Source: CAWCAW01 sp963714125 (GTDB lineage Bacteria; Actinomycetota; Acidimicrobiia; Acidimicrobiales; UBA8190). From it: 64,000 nt of DNA. Shown piece by piece: positions 58,485-64,000 of this stretch. A model generated the notes under the pieces. It was not told where the DNA came from and did no database searches. It worked only from the letters and a program-made list of their open reading frames with translations. Where the stretch lies: assembly GCA_963714125.1 (NCBI GenBank), contig OY970234.1, positions 2,976,001-3,040,000 on the forward strand, read 5' to 3'. The translations under genes and the position numbers were made by a program. Every line of letters begins with the position of its first letter. Position 1 is the first letter of the stretch.

Positions 58485-59180
58485 TCACGGACGACCTCGT
58501 ACCAGGTCGGCCGCCTCGGCCACGGCCTCCAACGAATCAGGCCACGCACACACCGCCCACGTTGATCCGGCCTGGGACAACTCGCTCAACCACGCCGCGA
58601 TCTGGGGTACCTCGCCGGGCACGGGCCCGCCCCAGGTCACCTCGCCGCGTGCCGCGTAGGCCGCCAGCGCGGCGGGTTGGCCTTCCCACATGTTGACCGC
58701 CACGCCGATCCGCGCCGCCATGTCGGTGGTGGCCCTCGACCCGCCCCCGACCCACACCGGTACCCCCAAGGCGGCAATGCGATGCGCACACGCTTCGAGA
58801 GCGAGACGGCGCTCGTCGGCGGGGGCGAAGCCAATGCCGTAGGCCTGATTTTCGGTGGCGCTCTTCGAATCACCGGTGCCCAGGGCGGCGATGACCCGGC
58901 CCGGAGCCATGCGCGCCAACGAGGCGAACTCCGCCACCAGCACGTCATCGGGAACCAGCCCGATGCGCGCCACCAGCGGGCCCACGCTGAGGCGCGTCGT
59001 CACGGCGCACAACGCGCCCAGCAACGGGAAGGCGGAGAGGGCAGGGCGATCGGGGCGACCCATAGGCCACAGGTGATCGAACACGAACACACCGTCGAGG
59101 CCGAGGGCTTCGGCTTGGCGCGCCCCGTCGAGCGCGGCGGTGTCGTCGCGAAACGAGGGCAGCGTCACGCCTACCCGCAT
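58485..59180 (-). CDS. LLM-class (F420-type) oxidoreductase, short form
   Basis: 231 residues. RVGVTLPSFRDDTAALDGARQAEALGLDGVFVFDHLWPMGRPD is the N-terminal part of F420-dependent LLM flavoproteins, followed by TTRLSVGPLVARIGLVPDDVLVAEFASLARMAPGRVIAALGTGDSKSATENQAYGIGF. It is shorter than the usual ~300 residues: the C-terminal region has IAALGVPVWVGGGSRATTDMAARIGVAVNMWEG and then ends soon after. It may use F420H2. It lies between an aminotransferase and the ROK kinase, on the same strand as both. Confidence 0.85.
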   Translation of the reverse strand: MRVGVTLPSFRDDTAALDGARQAEALGLDGVFVFDHLWPMGRPDRPALSAFPLLGALCAVTTRLSVGPLVARIGLVPDDVLVAEFASLARMAPGRVIAALGTGDSKSATENQAYGIGFAPADERRLALEACAHRIAALGVPVWVGGGSRATTDMAARIGVAVNMWEGQPAALAAYAARGEVTWGGPVPGEVPQIAAWLSELSQAGSTWAVCAWPDSLEAVAEAADLVRGRP

Positions 59181-59195
59181 GAGTCAGCCGTCTCG

Positions 59196-60227
59196 TCAGG
59201 CCGGGCGGGCTCGGTGGTGCTCATCGTGTCGAGCCAGATGCGCGGCACCGATGGCTCCGGCTCGTTCGCCGAGCACAGCAGTGGCCAGATCGATGCGAGG
59301 CCGGTTGGCGCCGCCCTCGACCATCTCGTCGAGCGCTTTTCGCAGCGGCTCGAGCATGAGGTGGAACGCCTCCACCAGTCCCCCGCCGATGACGAACAGC
59401 TGCGCGTCCAACACGTTGGCCAGGTTGGCGATCCCGAGGGCGGCCCACCAGGCCAGCTCGTCGATCACGGCCTGAGCGGAAGGATCCCCGGCGGCGGCGG
59501 CCTGGGTGACGTGCTCGCCGCGGACCGCCTCGGGGTCGCCGCCGGCCAGGCGCACCACCTCGGCCAACTTGCCGGCGTGGGCAGCGTCGCGGGCCAAGCG
59601 CCCGAGGCCACTACCCGAGGCAAAGCGCTCCCAGCAGCCGCGACGGCCGCATGGGCAGGTCGGACCGGAGGGGTCGACGACCATGTGGCCGATCTCGGCG
59701 CCGAAGCCGTGCGCACCGCGCAACACCTGGCCGTTGGCCACGATCCCGCCGCCGATGCCGGTCCCGAGTGTCACCATCACGAAGTCGGTCACCCCGACGG
59801 CGGCTCCGTAGGCGAGCTCGCCGATGGCGGCACAGGTGGCGTCGTTTTCCACCACCGTGGTGACGGGTCCAAAACGCTGCGACAGCAATGAGGCGACATC
59901 GATGCCGCTCACGATGGGCAGGTTGGGGGCGAAACGCAGGACGCCGGCGTCGTCGACCAGACCCGGCATCCCCACACCGATGCCGACGATGTCCACGCTC
60001 ACACCGGTGGACGGGCTCGGGCGCGACACGTCGCTGCGCAACTGCTCGACGACGGCGCTGACGGTGTCGACGAACACGTCTGGTCCACTGCGGCCGGTAC
60101 CGATGAGCCGGTGGGGATCGGGCGTCGGTGCTCGCACGTCGGCCAGCACCTTGCCGGCATCATCGAGGGCAATGCCGAGGAGCTTCGTTCCGCCGACATC
60201 AACACCGATGGTCACATCGCTAGACAT
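59196..60227 (-). CDS. ROK-family glucokinase
   Basis: 343 residues. ATP site VTIGVDVGGTKLLGIALDDAGKV, substrate region MPGLVDDAGVLRFAPNLP, VENDATCAAIGELAYGAA, TLGTGIGGGIVANGQVLRGAHGFGAEIGHMVVD and the zinc motif CPCGRRGCWERFASGSGL (CxCGxxGCxE) with FVIGGGLVEAFHLML. These assign it to ROK kinases; actinobacterial glucokinase GlkA is the closest functional match, phosphorylating glucose for glycolysis. It overlaps no neighbour and lies 15 bases upstream of the LLM gene. In streptomycetes glkA sits in the same neighbourhood as SRPBCC, pimB and trpD genes (from memory). Confidence 0.88.
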   Translation of the reverse strand: MSSDVTIGVDVGGTKLLGIALDDAGKVLADVRAPTPDPHRLIGTGRSGPDVFVDTVSAVVEQLRSDVSRPSPSTGVSVDIVGIGVGMPGLVDDAGVLRFAPNLPIVSGIDVASLLSQRFGPVTTVVENDATCAAIGELAYGAAVGVTDFVMVTLGTGIGGGIVANGQVLRGAHGFGAEIGHMVVDPSGPTCPCGRRGCWERFASGSGLGRLARDAAHAGKLAEVVRLAGGDPEAVRGEHVTQAAAAGDPSAQAVIDELAWWAALGIANLANVLDAQLFVIGGGLVEAFHLMLEPLRKALDEMVEGGANRPRIDLATAVLGERAGAIGAAHLARHDEHHRARPA

Positions 60228-60278
60228 GGCGCCCTCGTCGTGGAACCGGCCTGTCACCGCGCCGGCGTCCACGCGCCC

Positions 60279-60728
60279 TCACGTGGCGAGCGAGGACTCG
60301 ACGCGTGATTTCAATTCCTCAAGGGCAGTGTGCATGATGCGGCTCTGCGCTCGGCGCTTGATGAACCCCGGCAGCGGCACGCGCAGTTCCACTTCCAAGG
60401 TGTAGGTGACTTCGGTGCTGCCGTCGCCGGCTCGCTCGAAGCGGTAATCACCGTCGAGCTTGGAGGTGAGATCTCCCGACGTCTGCTTCCACGCCAATGT
60501 TCCCGGCGACTGGGAGTAGTCGTAGGCCAAGGTGTAGCTGGTGCTGCGCCCGAAGGCACCGGCGCGGAAGGTGACCTCGGCCGGGCGGTCCTGATCGTCA
60601 CGACGAACCACCGTCACCTGCTTGATGTCGGCCGCCCATTGCGGATACTGCTCAATGTCCGCCGCCACGGCGAAGCACTGCTCAGGCGCGGCGGAGACGA
60701 CCATGTGCTCGGTGGCTGTTTCCGCCAC
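60279..60728 (-). CDS. SRPBCC (START/polyketide-cyclase-like) family protein
   Basis: 149 residues. TEHMVVSAAPEQCFAVAADIEQYPQWAADIKQVTVVRRDDQDRPAEVTFRAGAFGRSTSYTLAYDYSQSPGTLAWKQTSG is the first part of a helix-grip fold, ending EVELRVPLPGFIKRRAQSRIMHTALEELKSRVESS. It matches mycobacterial Rv2185c-type proteins that bind a hydrophobic ligand. GTG 60728 is chosen for its AAAGGAG 7 bases upstream; the open frame extends through an 18-bp tandem duplication (60751-60786) into pimB. Its fixed place next to plsC and pimB suggests lipid or lipoglycan handling. Confidence 0.88.
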   Translation of the reverse strand: MAETATEHMVVSAAPEQCFAVAADIEQYPQWAADIKQVTVVRRDDQDRPAEVTFRAGAFGRSTSYTLAYDYSQSPGTLAWKQTSGDLTSKLDGDYRFERAGDGSTEVTYTLEVELRVPLPGFIKRRAQSRIMHTALEELKSRVESSLAT

Positions 60729-60750
60729 GGTGACTCCTTTGTCGGCTCTC

Positions 60751-60786
60751 GCTGGGTCGTCGGTCGGGGCTGGGTCGTCGGTCGGG
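60751..60786 (+). repeat. 18-bp tandem duplication
   Basis: GCTGGGTCGTCGGTCGGG is present in two perfect adjacent copies in the 76-base gap between pimB and the SRPBCC gene. Confidence 0.9.
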
Positions 60787-60804
60787 CTCGTTGCTGCGGG
60801 AGGT

Positions 60805-61962
60805 TCAGCCTTCCACGTCCGACAGCGCCGCGGCCAGCCTACGGGCGAGGTGGTCGTGGCCGAATGATGCCACTGCCCGGTTCCGGGCCGCCTTGCCCAT
60901 GCGCCGACGGCGGGTGTCGTCCACGAGGAGACTGCGCAGCGCCACGGCGAGTGCGCCCGGGTCATGAGGATCGTCGATGACCAGGCCCGTCTCACCATCC
61001 ACGACGGCATCGTCGGCTCCCCCACTACGGCCGGCGATCTGAGGAACGCCGCACGCGGCGGCCTCCAGGAAGACGATGCCAAATCCCTCTTGTTCGAGGC
61101 CGAGCCACCGGTCCCGACAGGCCATGACGAAGACGTCGGCGGCGCCGTAGAGGGCGGGAAGCTCGTCGTCAGGCACCCGGCCCAGCATGTGCAACGGAGC
61201 CCCCCGGGCTCGGGCCAGCTCCACGATCCGGGCCTGGTCGCGCCCAACTCCCCCGATGGCCAGGGTCAGATCCGGAAACGACGGGAGCAGCGACGCGCAC
61301 GCCTCGACGAGCACGTCCATGCCCTTGCGAGGAACGAGCCGGCTGACGCTCAGGACCAACGGACCCCGAGGCGGCAGCCCGTGCGCGGCGCGTACCTTGG
61401 CCCGCTGCGGCGCCCGCAGGGGGGAGAAGCGCTCAGTGTCGACACCGGGGGGTATCTCGACCACTGACGGTGTTGTGTGGAGGCCCGCCTCGTTGAGGAT
61501 CCGGGCCGCCTCGGCGGCCGGATAGTGCCCGGCGCACACGATCACCCGGGCCCGTTCGAGCACCGCGGCGGAGACCTGACGGGATCCGGGAAGCCGGCCG
61601 GGGACGGTGACCTCGGCCCCGTGGAGCACGATGCCGTAGGGCAACCCCATCATCGGTCCGAGCAGGCCCAGGGGCAGCAGGGGATCGATCAACACCAATG
61701 ATGCTCGGTGCGCCTTGGCAAGAGCCCGGGCGCGCGCCGCGGTGCTCGGCGAAGGCAACAGCACCCGATTCGGGGACCTGTTGATACGAATCCCCTGGGC
61801 GCCCGCCGCCCTGTCAAAGGCGGCTGCTTCGGGATGCGACGAAGCGGTCAGCACGGCAAACGAATCCGGGTCGAGCCGCCGCCATAACTCCCAGAGATAA
61901 CCCTGGATACCTCCCACCTTGGGAGGGAAGTCATTGGTGACCAATACGTGGGTCACGCCCAC
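60805..61962 (-). CDS. pimB: GT4 glycosyltransferase, PimB-type mannosyltransferase
   Basis: 385 residues, GT-B fold. N-terminal VLVTNDFPPKVGGIQGYLWELWRRLDP with the GGIQ loop typical of PimB, LHGAEVTVPGRLPGSR, the middle linker VSRLVPRKGMDVLVEACASL, and the nucleotide-sugar site EGFGIVFLEAAACGVPQIAGRSGGADDAV (E-x7-E). PimB adds the second mannose to phosphatidylinositol monomannoside from GDP-mannose on the cytoplasmic side. Assignment rests on the sequence pattern and on the neighbours (SRPBCC, plsC, trpD), which are the same around Rv2188c. Another GT4 specificity cannot be excluded. Confidence 0.78.
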   Translation of the reverse strand: MGVTHVLVTNDFPPKVGGIQGYLWELWRRLDPDSFAVLTASSHPEAAAFDRAAGAQGIRINRSPNRVLLPSPSTAARARALAKAHRASLVLIDPLLPLGLLGPMMGLPYGIVLHGAEVTVPGRLPGSRQVSAAVLERARVIVCAGHYPAAEAARILNEAGLHTTPSVVEIPPGVDTERFSPLRAPQRAKVRAAHGLPPRGPLVLSVSRLVPRKGMDVLVEACASLLPSFPDLTLAIGGVGRDQARIVELARARGAPLHMLGRVPDDELPALYGAADVFVMACRDRWLGLEQEGFGIVFLEAAACGVPQIAGRSGGADDAVVDGETGLVIDDPHDPGALAVALRSLLVDDTRRRRMGKAARNRAVASFGHDHLARRLAAALSDVEG

Positions 61963-62040
61963 ACCACGCCGACAGGCACCGTCTCATGGTGCCACGGCCG
62001 TGCCCTCACCTCGGCGGCCGGGCACGGGGTCAGCGGTAGA

Positions 62041-62244
62041 TCAGCCGGCTTCCCAGGTCTCCATCGACCCGGTATGGCGGAGACCGGGGATCAATCCCGC
62101 CCGGGTCAGCATGCGCATGGCCCGCGCTTCCTCGACGTCGATGACGATGGCGTCGTCGGGGTCACGGGCGAGCACGAAGCTCACCAGGCAGTCATCACAG
62201 GCTGAGGTGTGCTGCAGCGCACACTGGTCGCAATCGATGAGCAT
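62041..62244 (-). CDS. Small conserved Cys-rich protein, 67 aa
   Basis: Begins MLIDCDQCALQHTSACDDCLVSFVLA: two CxxC-type pairs near the N-terminus that may bind zinc or form disulfides, followed by an acidic helix (EEARAMRMLTRAGLIPGLR). Very similar small proteins are found beside pimB in streptomycetes (from memory). Function unknown. It lies in the pimB-trpD interval on the same strand. Confidence 0.7.
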   Translation of the reverse strand: MLIDCDQCALQHTSACDDCLVSFVLARDPDDAIVIDVEEARAMRMLTRAGLIPGLRHTGSMETWEAG

Positions 62245-62298
62245 GGCGCCACAGTGCCAGGGGGCTGTAACGGTCTTCGCCGAGCGCCGGCAAAGGCC

Positions 62299-62514
62299 TC
62301 AGGAGGCCGCCTCGTCCACGGCTTCGACGGTACGCCCGTGCCCGCACCACCGGCAGCTCACCTCGATGACATCTTCGGACACCACCGTCTCGTCCTCAAC
62401 GACAAGCTCGCCGCCCACGCTGTAGTGGTGAAAGGCGCGGGTGCGACGGTCGGTGACGACGTCGAAGCGCGTGAGGTTCCCACATCCTGCGCAGCGGTAG
62501 CGAGTGCCGGTCAC
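62299..62514 (-). CDS. Small zinc-ribbon protein, 71 aa
   Basis: Contains RYRCAGCGNLTRFDVV at the N-terminus and EVSCRWCGHGRTVEAV at the C-terminus: four cysteines in two CxxC knuckles, a zinc-ribbon. The middle is TDRRTRAFHHYSVGGELVVEDETV. It is a conserved actinobacterial hypothetical of the same neighbourhood, no known role. It lies 54 bases upstream of the other small Cys-rich gene. Confidence 0.72.
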   Translation of the reverse strand: MTGTRYRCAGCGNLTRFDVVTDRRTRAFHHYSVGGELVVEDETVVSEDVIEVSCRWCGHGRTVEAVDEAAS

Positions 62515-62545
62515 GTCCTCACGCTACCTGCGCCCCGAAGAGGCG

Positions 62546-62600
62546 CGACACGACCCAGTGGATCGGTCCCGGAGCGTCGGGCCGCCACTGGGTCGTGTCG
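62546..62600 (-). terminator. Perfect 16-bp inverted repeat after trpD
   Basis: CGACACGACCCAGTGG (62546-62561) and CCACTGGGTCGTGTCG (62585-62600), 23-base loop. It lies 122 bases after trpD ends and 32 bases before the small zinc-ribbon gene starts, on the same transcription direction. It is long and perfect, and could be a strong trpD terminator or a mobile-repeat remnant. The 208-base spacer holds no other feature I can support. Confidence 0.55.
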
Positions 62601-62722
62601 GTTTGGGGGGTGTCGGGGTGCCTCTGGGAGGACAACGTCGACAGACGCCTGGCCTGGCGGCCCGATGACGGAATTTCTTTTCTGGATCGAGGCAACGGGC
62701 GGGTGGGTCGGGCGCCGCTGCG

Positions 62723-63802
62723 TCAGGCTGGTGCCGCCGCCGCGGATTGGGACACCTCGACGAGGCGATCGAGGACTCCCTGCGCTCGGCCGTCGTCCAG
62801 GGCCGCCGCGCCTTGGGCCACCCCGTCGGCCAGATCACTGGCCGTTCCTGCCACCACGAGCCCCGCCGCCGCATTGAGCACCACGATGTCGCGGTGCGGC
62901 CCCGCCTCCCCGCCCAGCACGCGCCGCAGGGCGGCCGCATTATCGGCGGCATCACCGCCTTGGATGTCTTCGAGGCGGGCGCGCCGCAGTCCCAAGGCGG
63001 TGGCATCGACGGTGCTGCGCTGCACGTGAGGAAGCCCATCCTCGGACTCCTCCACGCGCACGTCGAGCACCGTGGTCGGCCCGAGGGTGGACAGTTCGTC
63101 CAAGCCGTCGTCCGCGTAGACGACCATGGCGCGCCGACATCCGTTGGCTACCAGCACGCCCAGCATCCGCTCCGCCATGGCCGGGTCGCTCACGCCCACC
63201 ATCTGGCGCCGTACCCGGGCCGGATTGGCCAGAGGACCGAGGAAATTGAACACCGTGGGCACCTTGAGCTGCTGGCGCACCGGCCCCGCGTAACGCATGG
63301 CGGGATGAAAACGCGGCGCGAAGCAAAACCCCATACCGACCTCTTCTACACAGCGGGCCACCCCGTGCGGACCGAGATCGACGACAACCCCCAGGGCTTC
63401 GAGCACGTCAGCCGACCCCGCCGAGGACGACGCAGCCCGACCACCGTGCTTGCACACCTTGACCCCGGTGCCGGCCACGATGAATGCAGCCATGGTGGAC
63501 ACGTTGATGGAGCGGCTTCCGTCGCCTCCGGTGCCGCAGGTGTCAACCAGGTCCCCATCGATGTGCAGAGGCTCGGCGTGCTCGAGCATGGCGCGCACCA
63601 TCCCCGTCATCTCCTCGACGCTCTCGCCCTTGGCCCGCAAAGCGGTGACGAAGGCGGCGATCTGAGCCTCGGTGGCCTGGCCGGCCAAGATCTCGCCCAG
63701 CGCGCTGCCGGCCTCGGCGGCCGACAGGTCATGCCCCGCGATCAGGCGGCCGAGCACAAAGCGCCACCCGCCCATGGCATCGAAACTTTCGGGAGTTGTC
63801 AC
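62723..63802 (-). CDS. trpD: Anthranilate phosphoribosyltransferase
   Basis: 359 residues; second step of tryptophan synthesis, joining anthranilate to PRPP. Motifs: LVDTCGTGGDGSRSINVSTMAAFIVAG (PRPP loop GTGGD), KHGGRAASSSAGSADVLEALG, FCFAPRFHPAMRYAGPVRQQL and FNFLGPLANPARVRRQMVGV, then DGLDELSTLGPT. GTG 63802 lies 8 bases after the stop of the upstream acyl-CoA dehydrogenase gene, with AAGGAA before it. Other trp genes are absent. In mycobacteria the lone trpD is part of the same neighbourhood as pimB and the SRPBCC gene. Confidence 0.95.
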   Translation of the reverse strand: MTTPESFDAMGGWRFVLGRLIAGHDLSAAEAGSALGEILAGQATEAQIAAFVTALRAKGESVEEMTGMVRAMLEHAEPLHIDGDLVDTCGTGGDGSRSINVSTMAAFIVAGTGVKVCKHGGRAASSSAGSADVLEALGVVVDLGPHGVARCVEEVGMGFCFAPRFHPAMRYAGPVRQQLKVPTVFNFLGPLANPARVRRQMVGVSDPAMAERMLGVLVANGCRRAMVVYADDGLDELSTLGPTTVLDVRVEESEDGLPHVQRSTVDATALGLRRARLEDIQGGDAADNAAALRRVLGGEAGPHRDIVVLNAAAGLVVAGTASDLADGVAQGAAALDDGRAQGVLDRLVEVSQSAAAAPA

Positions 63803-63810
63803 CGGTTCCT

Positions 63811-64000
63811 TCAATCCCACCAGAGGTGGCCGTCGAGCACGCCTCGGGCAATCAGCCCGAGCTGGATCTGGCTCGAACCCTCGACGATGGTGAGTTGCTT
63901 GGCGTCGCGGTACCACTGCTCGGCGGGGTGGTCTTCCATGTAGCCGGCCGCGCCCAGCAACTGCACGGCCAAACCCGACGCCCGCACGGCCAGCTCGGTG
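63811..64000 (-). CDS. Acyl-CoA dehydrogenase, C-terminal fragment (5' end outside window)
   Basis: Only the last 63 codons are present. ELAVRASGLAVQLLGAAGYMEDHPAEQWYRDAKQLTIVEGSSQIQLGLIARGVLDG is the C-terminal helical domain of FAD-dependent acyl-CoA dehydrogenases, with the YRDAK...IVEGSSQIQ signature that binds FAD at the dimer interface. It catalyses the first oxidation of beta-oxidation; chain specificity cannot be judged. It is followed 8 bases later by trpD, an unusual pairing that may be operonic. Confidence 0.9.
   Translation of the reverse strand, partial: TELAVRASGLAVQLLGAAGYMEDHPAEQWYRDAKQLTIVEGSSQIQLGLIARGVLDGHLWWD

Noticed and set aside
60729..61247. N-terminal extension of the SRPBCC protein into pimB
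   Set aside because: Overlaps pimB in another frame, passes an 18-bp tandem duplication, and a good ribosome-binding site precedes GTG 60728.

Overview
This is a 64-kb stretch of a high-GC actinobacterial chromosome with dense coding and many GTG starts. An uncultured or little-studied member of Acidimicrobiia or a relative is a plausible inference, not something proven here. Pointers are two mycothiol/DinB-type proteins, F420-style LLM flavoproteins, a DUF222-HNH gene, a class II (B12) ribonucleotide reductase, stand-alone Ku, and a plsC...ROK kinase...SRPBCC...pimB...trpD neighbourhood known from mycobacteria and streptomycetes. Several promoters look leaderless, as is common in this phylum. 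I saw no rRNA, tRNA, CRISPR array, insertion sequence or prophage.

Layout. 1-3.1 kb: the N-terminal part of a cyclase/ATPase regulator, a small acidic protein, and a DNA-repair pair (tag, ku). 3.1-7.9 kb: a minus-strand accessory cluster (P450, secreted TIM-barrel-like protein, methyltransferase, SnoaL-like, VOC, DinB-like), with a perfect KstR-type operator overlapping a leaderless promoter before the methyltransferase. 7.9-16.3 kb: two acetyltransferases (one Eis-like), a DUF222-HNH gene with a late frameshift, a D-aminoacylase-type amidohydrolase, a 5'-3' exonuclease, and a GntR regulator coupled to an NHL-propeller membrane protein. 16.3-20 kb: an SDR opposite a TetR-LLM-esterase run. 20-29.1 kb: an exported-protein region with two very unusual propeller proteins, an exported hydrolase, and a LuxR regulator divergent from a small membrane protein.

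29.3-41 kb: lon, a mycothiol-type enzyme, an aldo/keto reductase, the long helicase lhr, and a minus-strand operon of three translationally coupled proteins, each with two YbjQ-like repeats. 41-44 kb: purine salvage, consisting of an NCS1 permease with a structured leader next to two phosphoribosyltransferases. 44-55.7 kb: an FtsX-type permease, a methyltransferase, a VOC protein, nrdJ behind a near-consensus promoter with tandem NrdR-like boxes, glpK, a drug exporter fused to a MarR-like domain, and a DipZ thiol-disulfide protein. 55.7-64 kb: plsC, TetR, an aminotransferase, an LLM protein, a ROK glucokinase, SRPBCC, pimB, two small Cys-rich proteins, trpD and the end of an acyl-CoA dehydrogenase.

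No complete novel system is proven. The strongest candidates for something new are the six-repeat YbjQ operon, the permease leader with mutually exclusive hairpins, the beta-propeller proteins at 20.8-27.6 kb, and the exporter carrying its own MarR-like domain.
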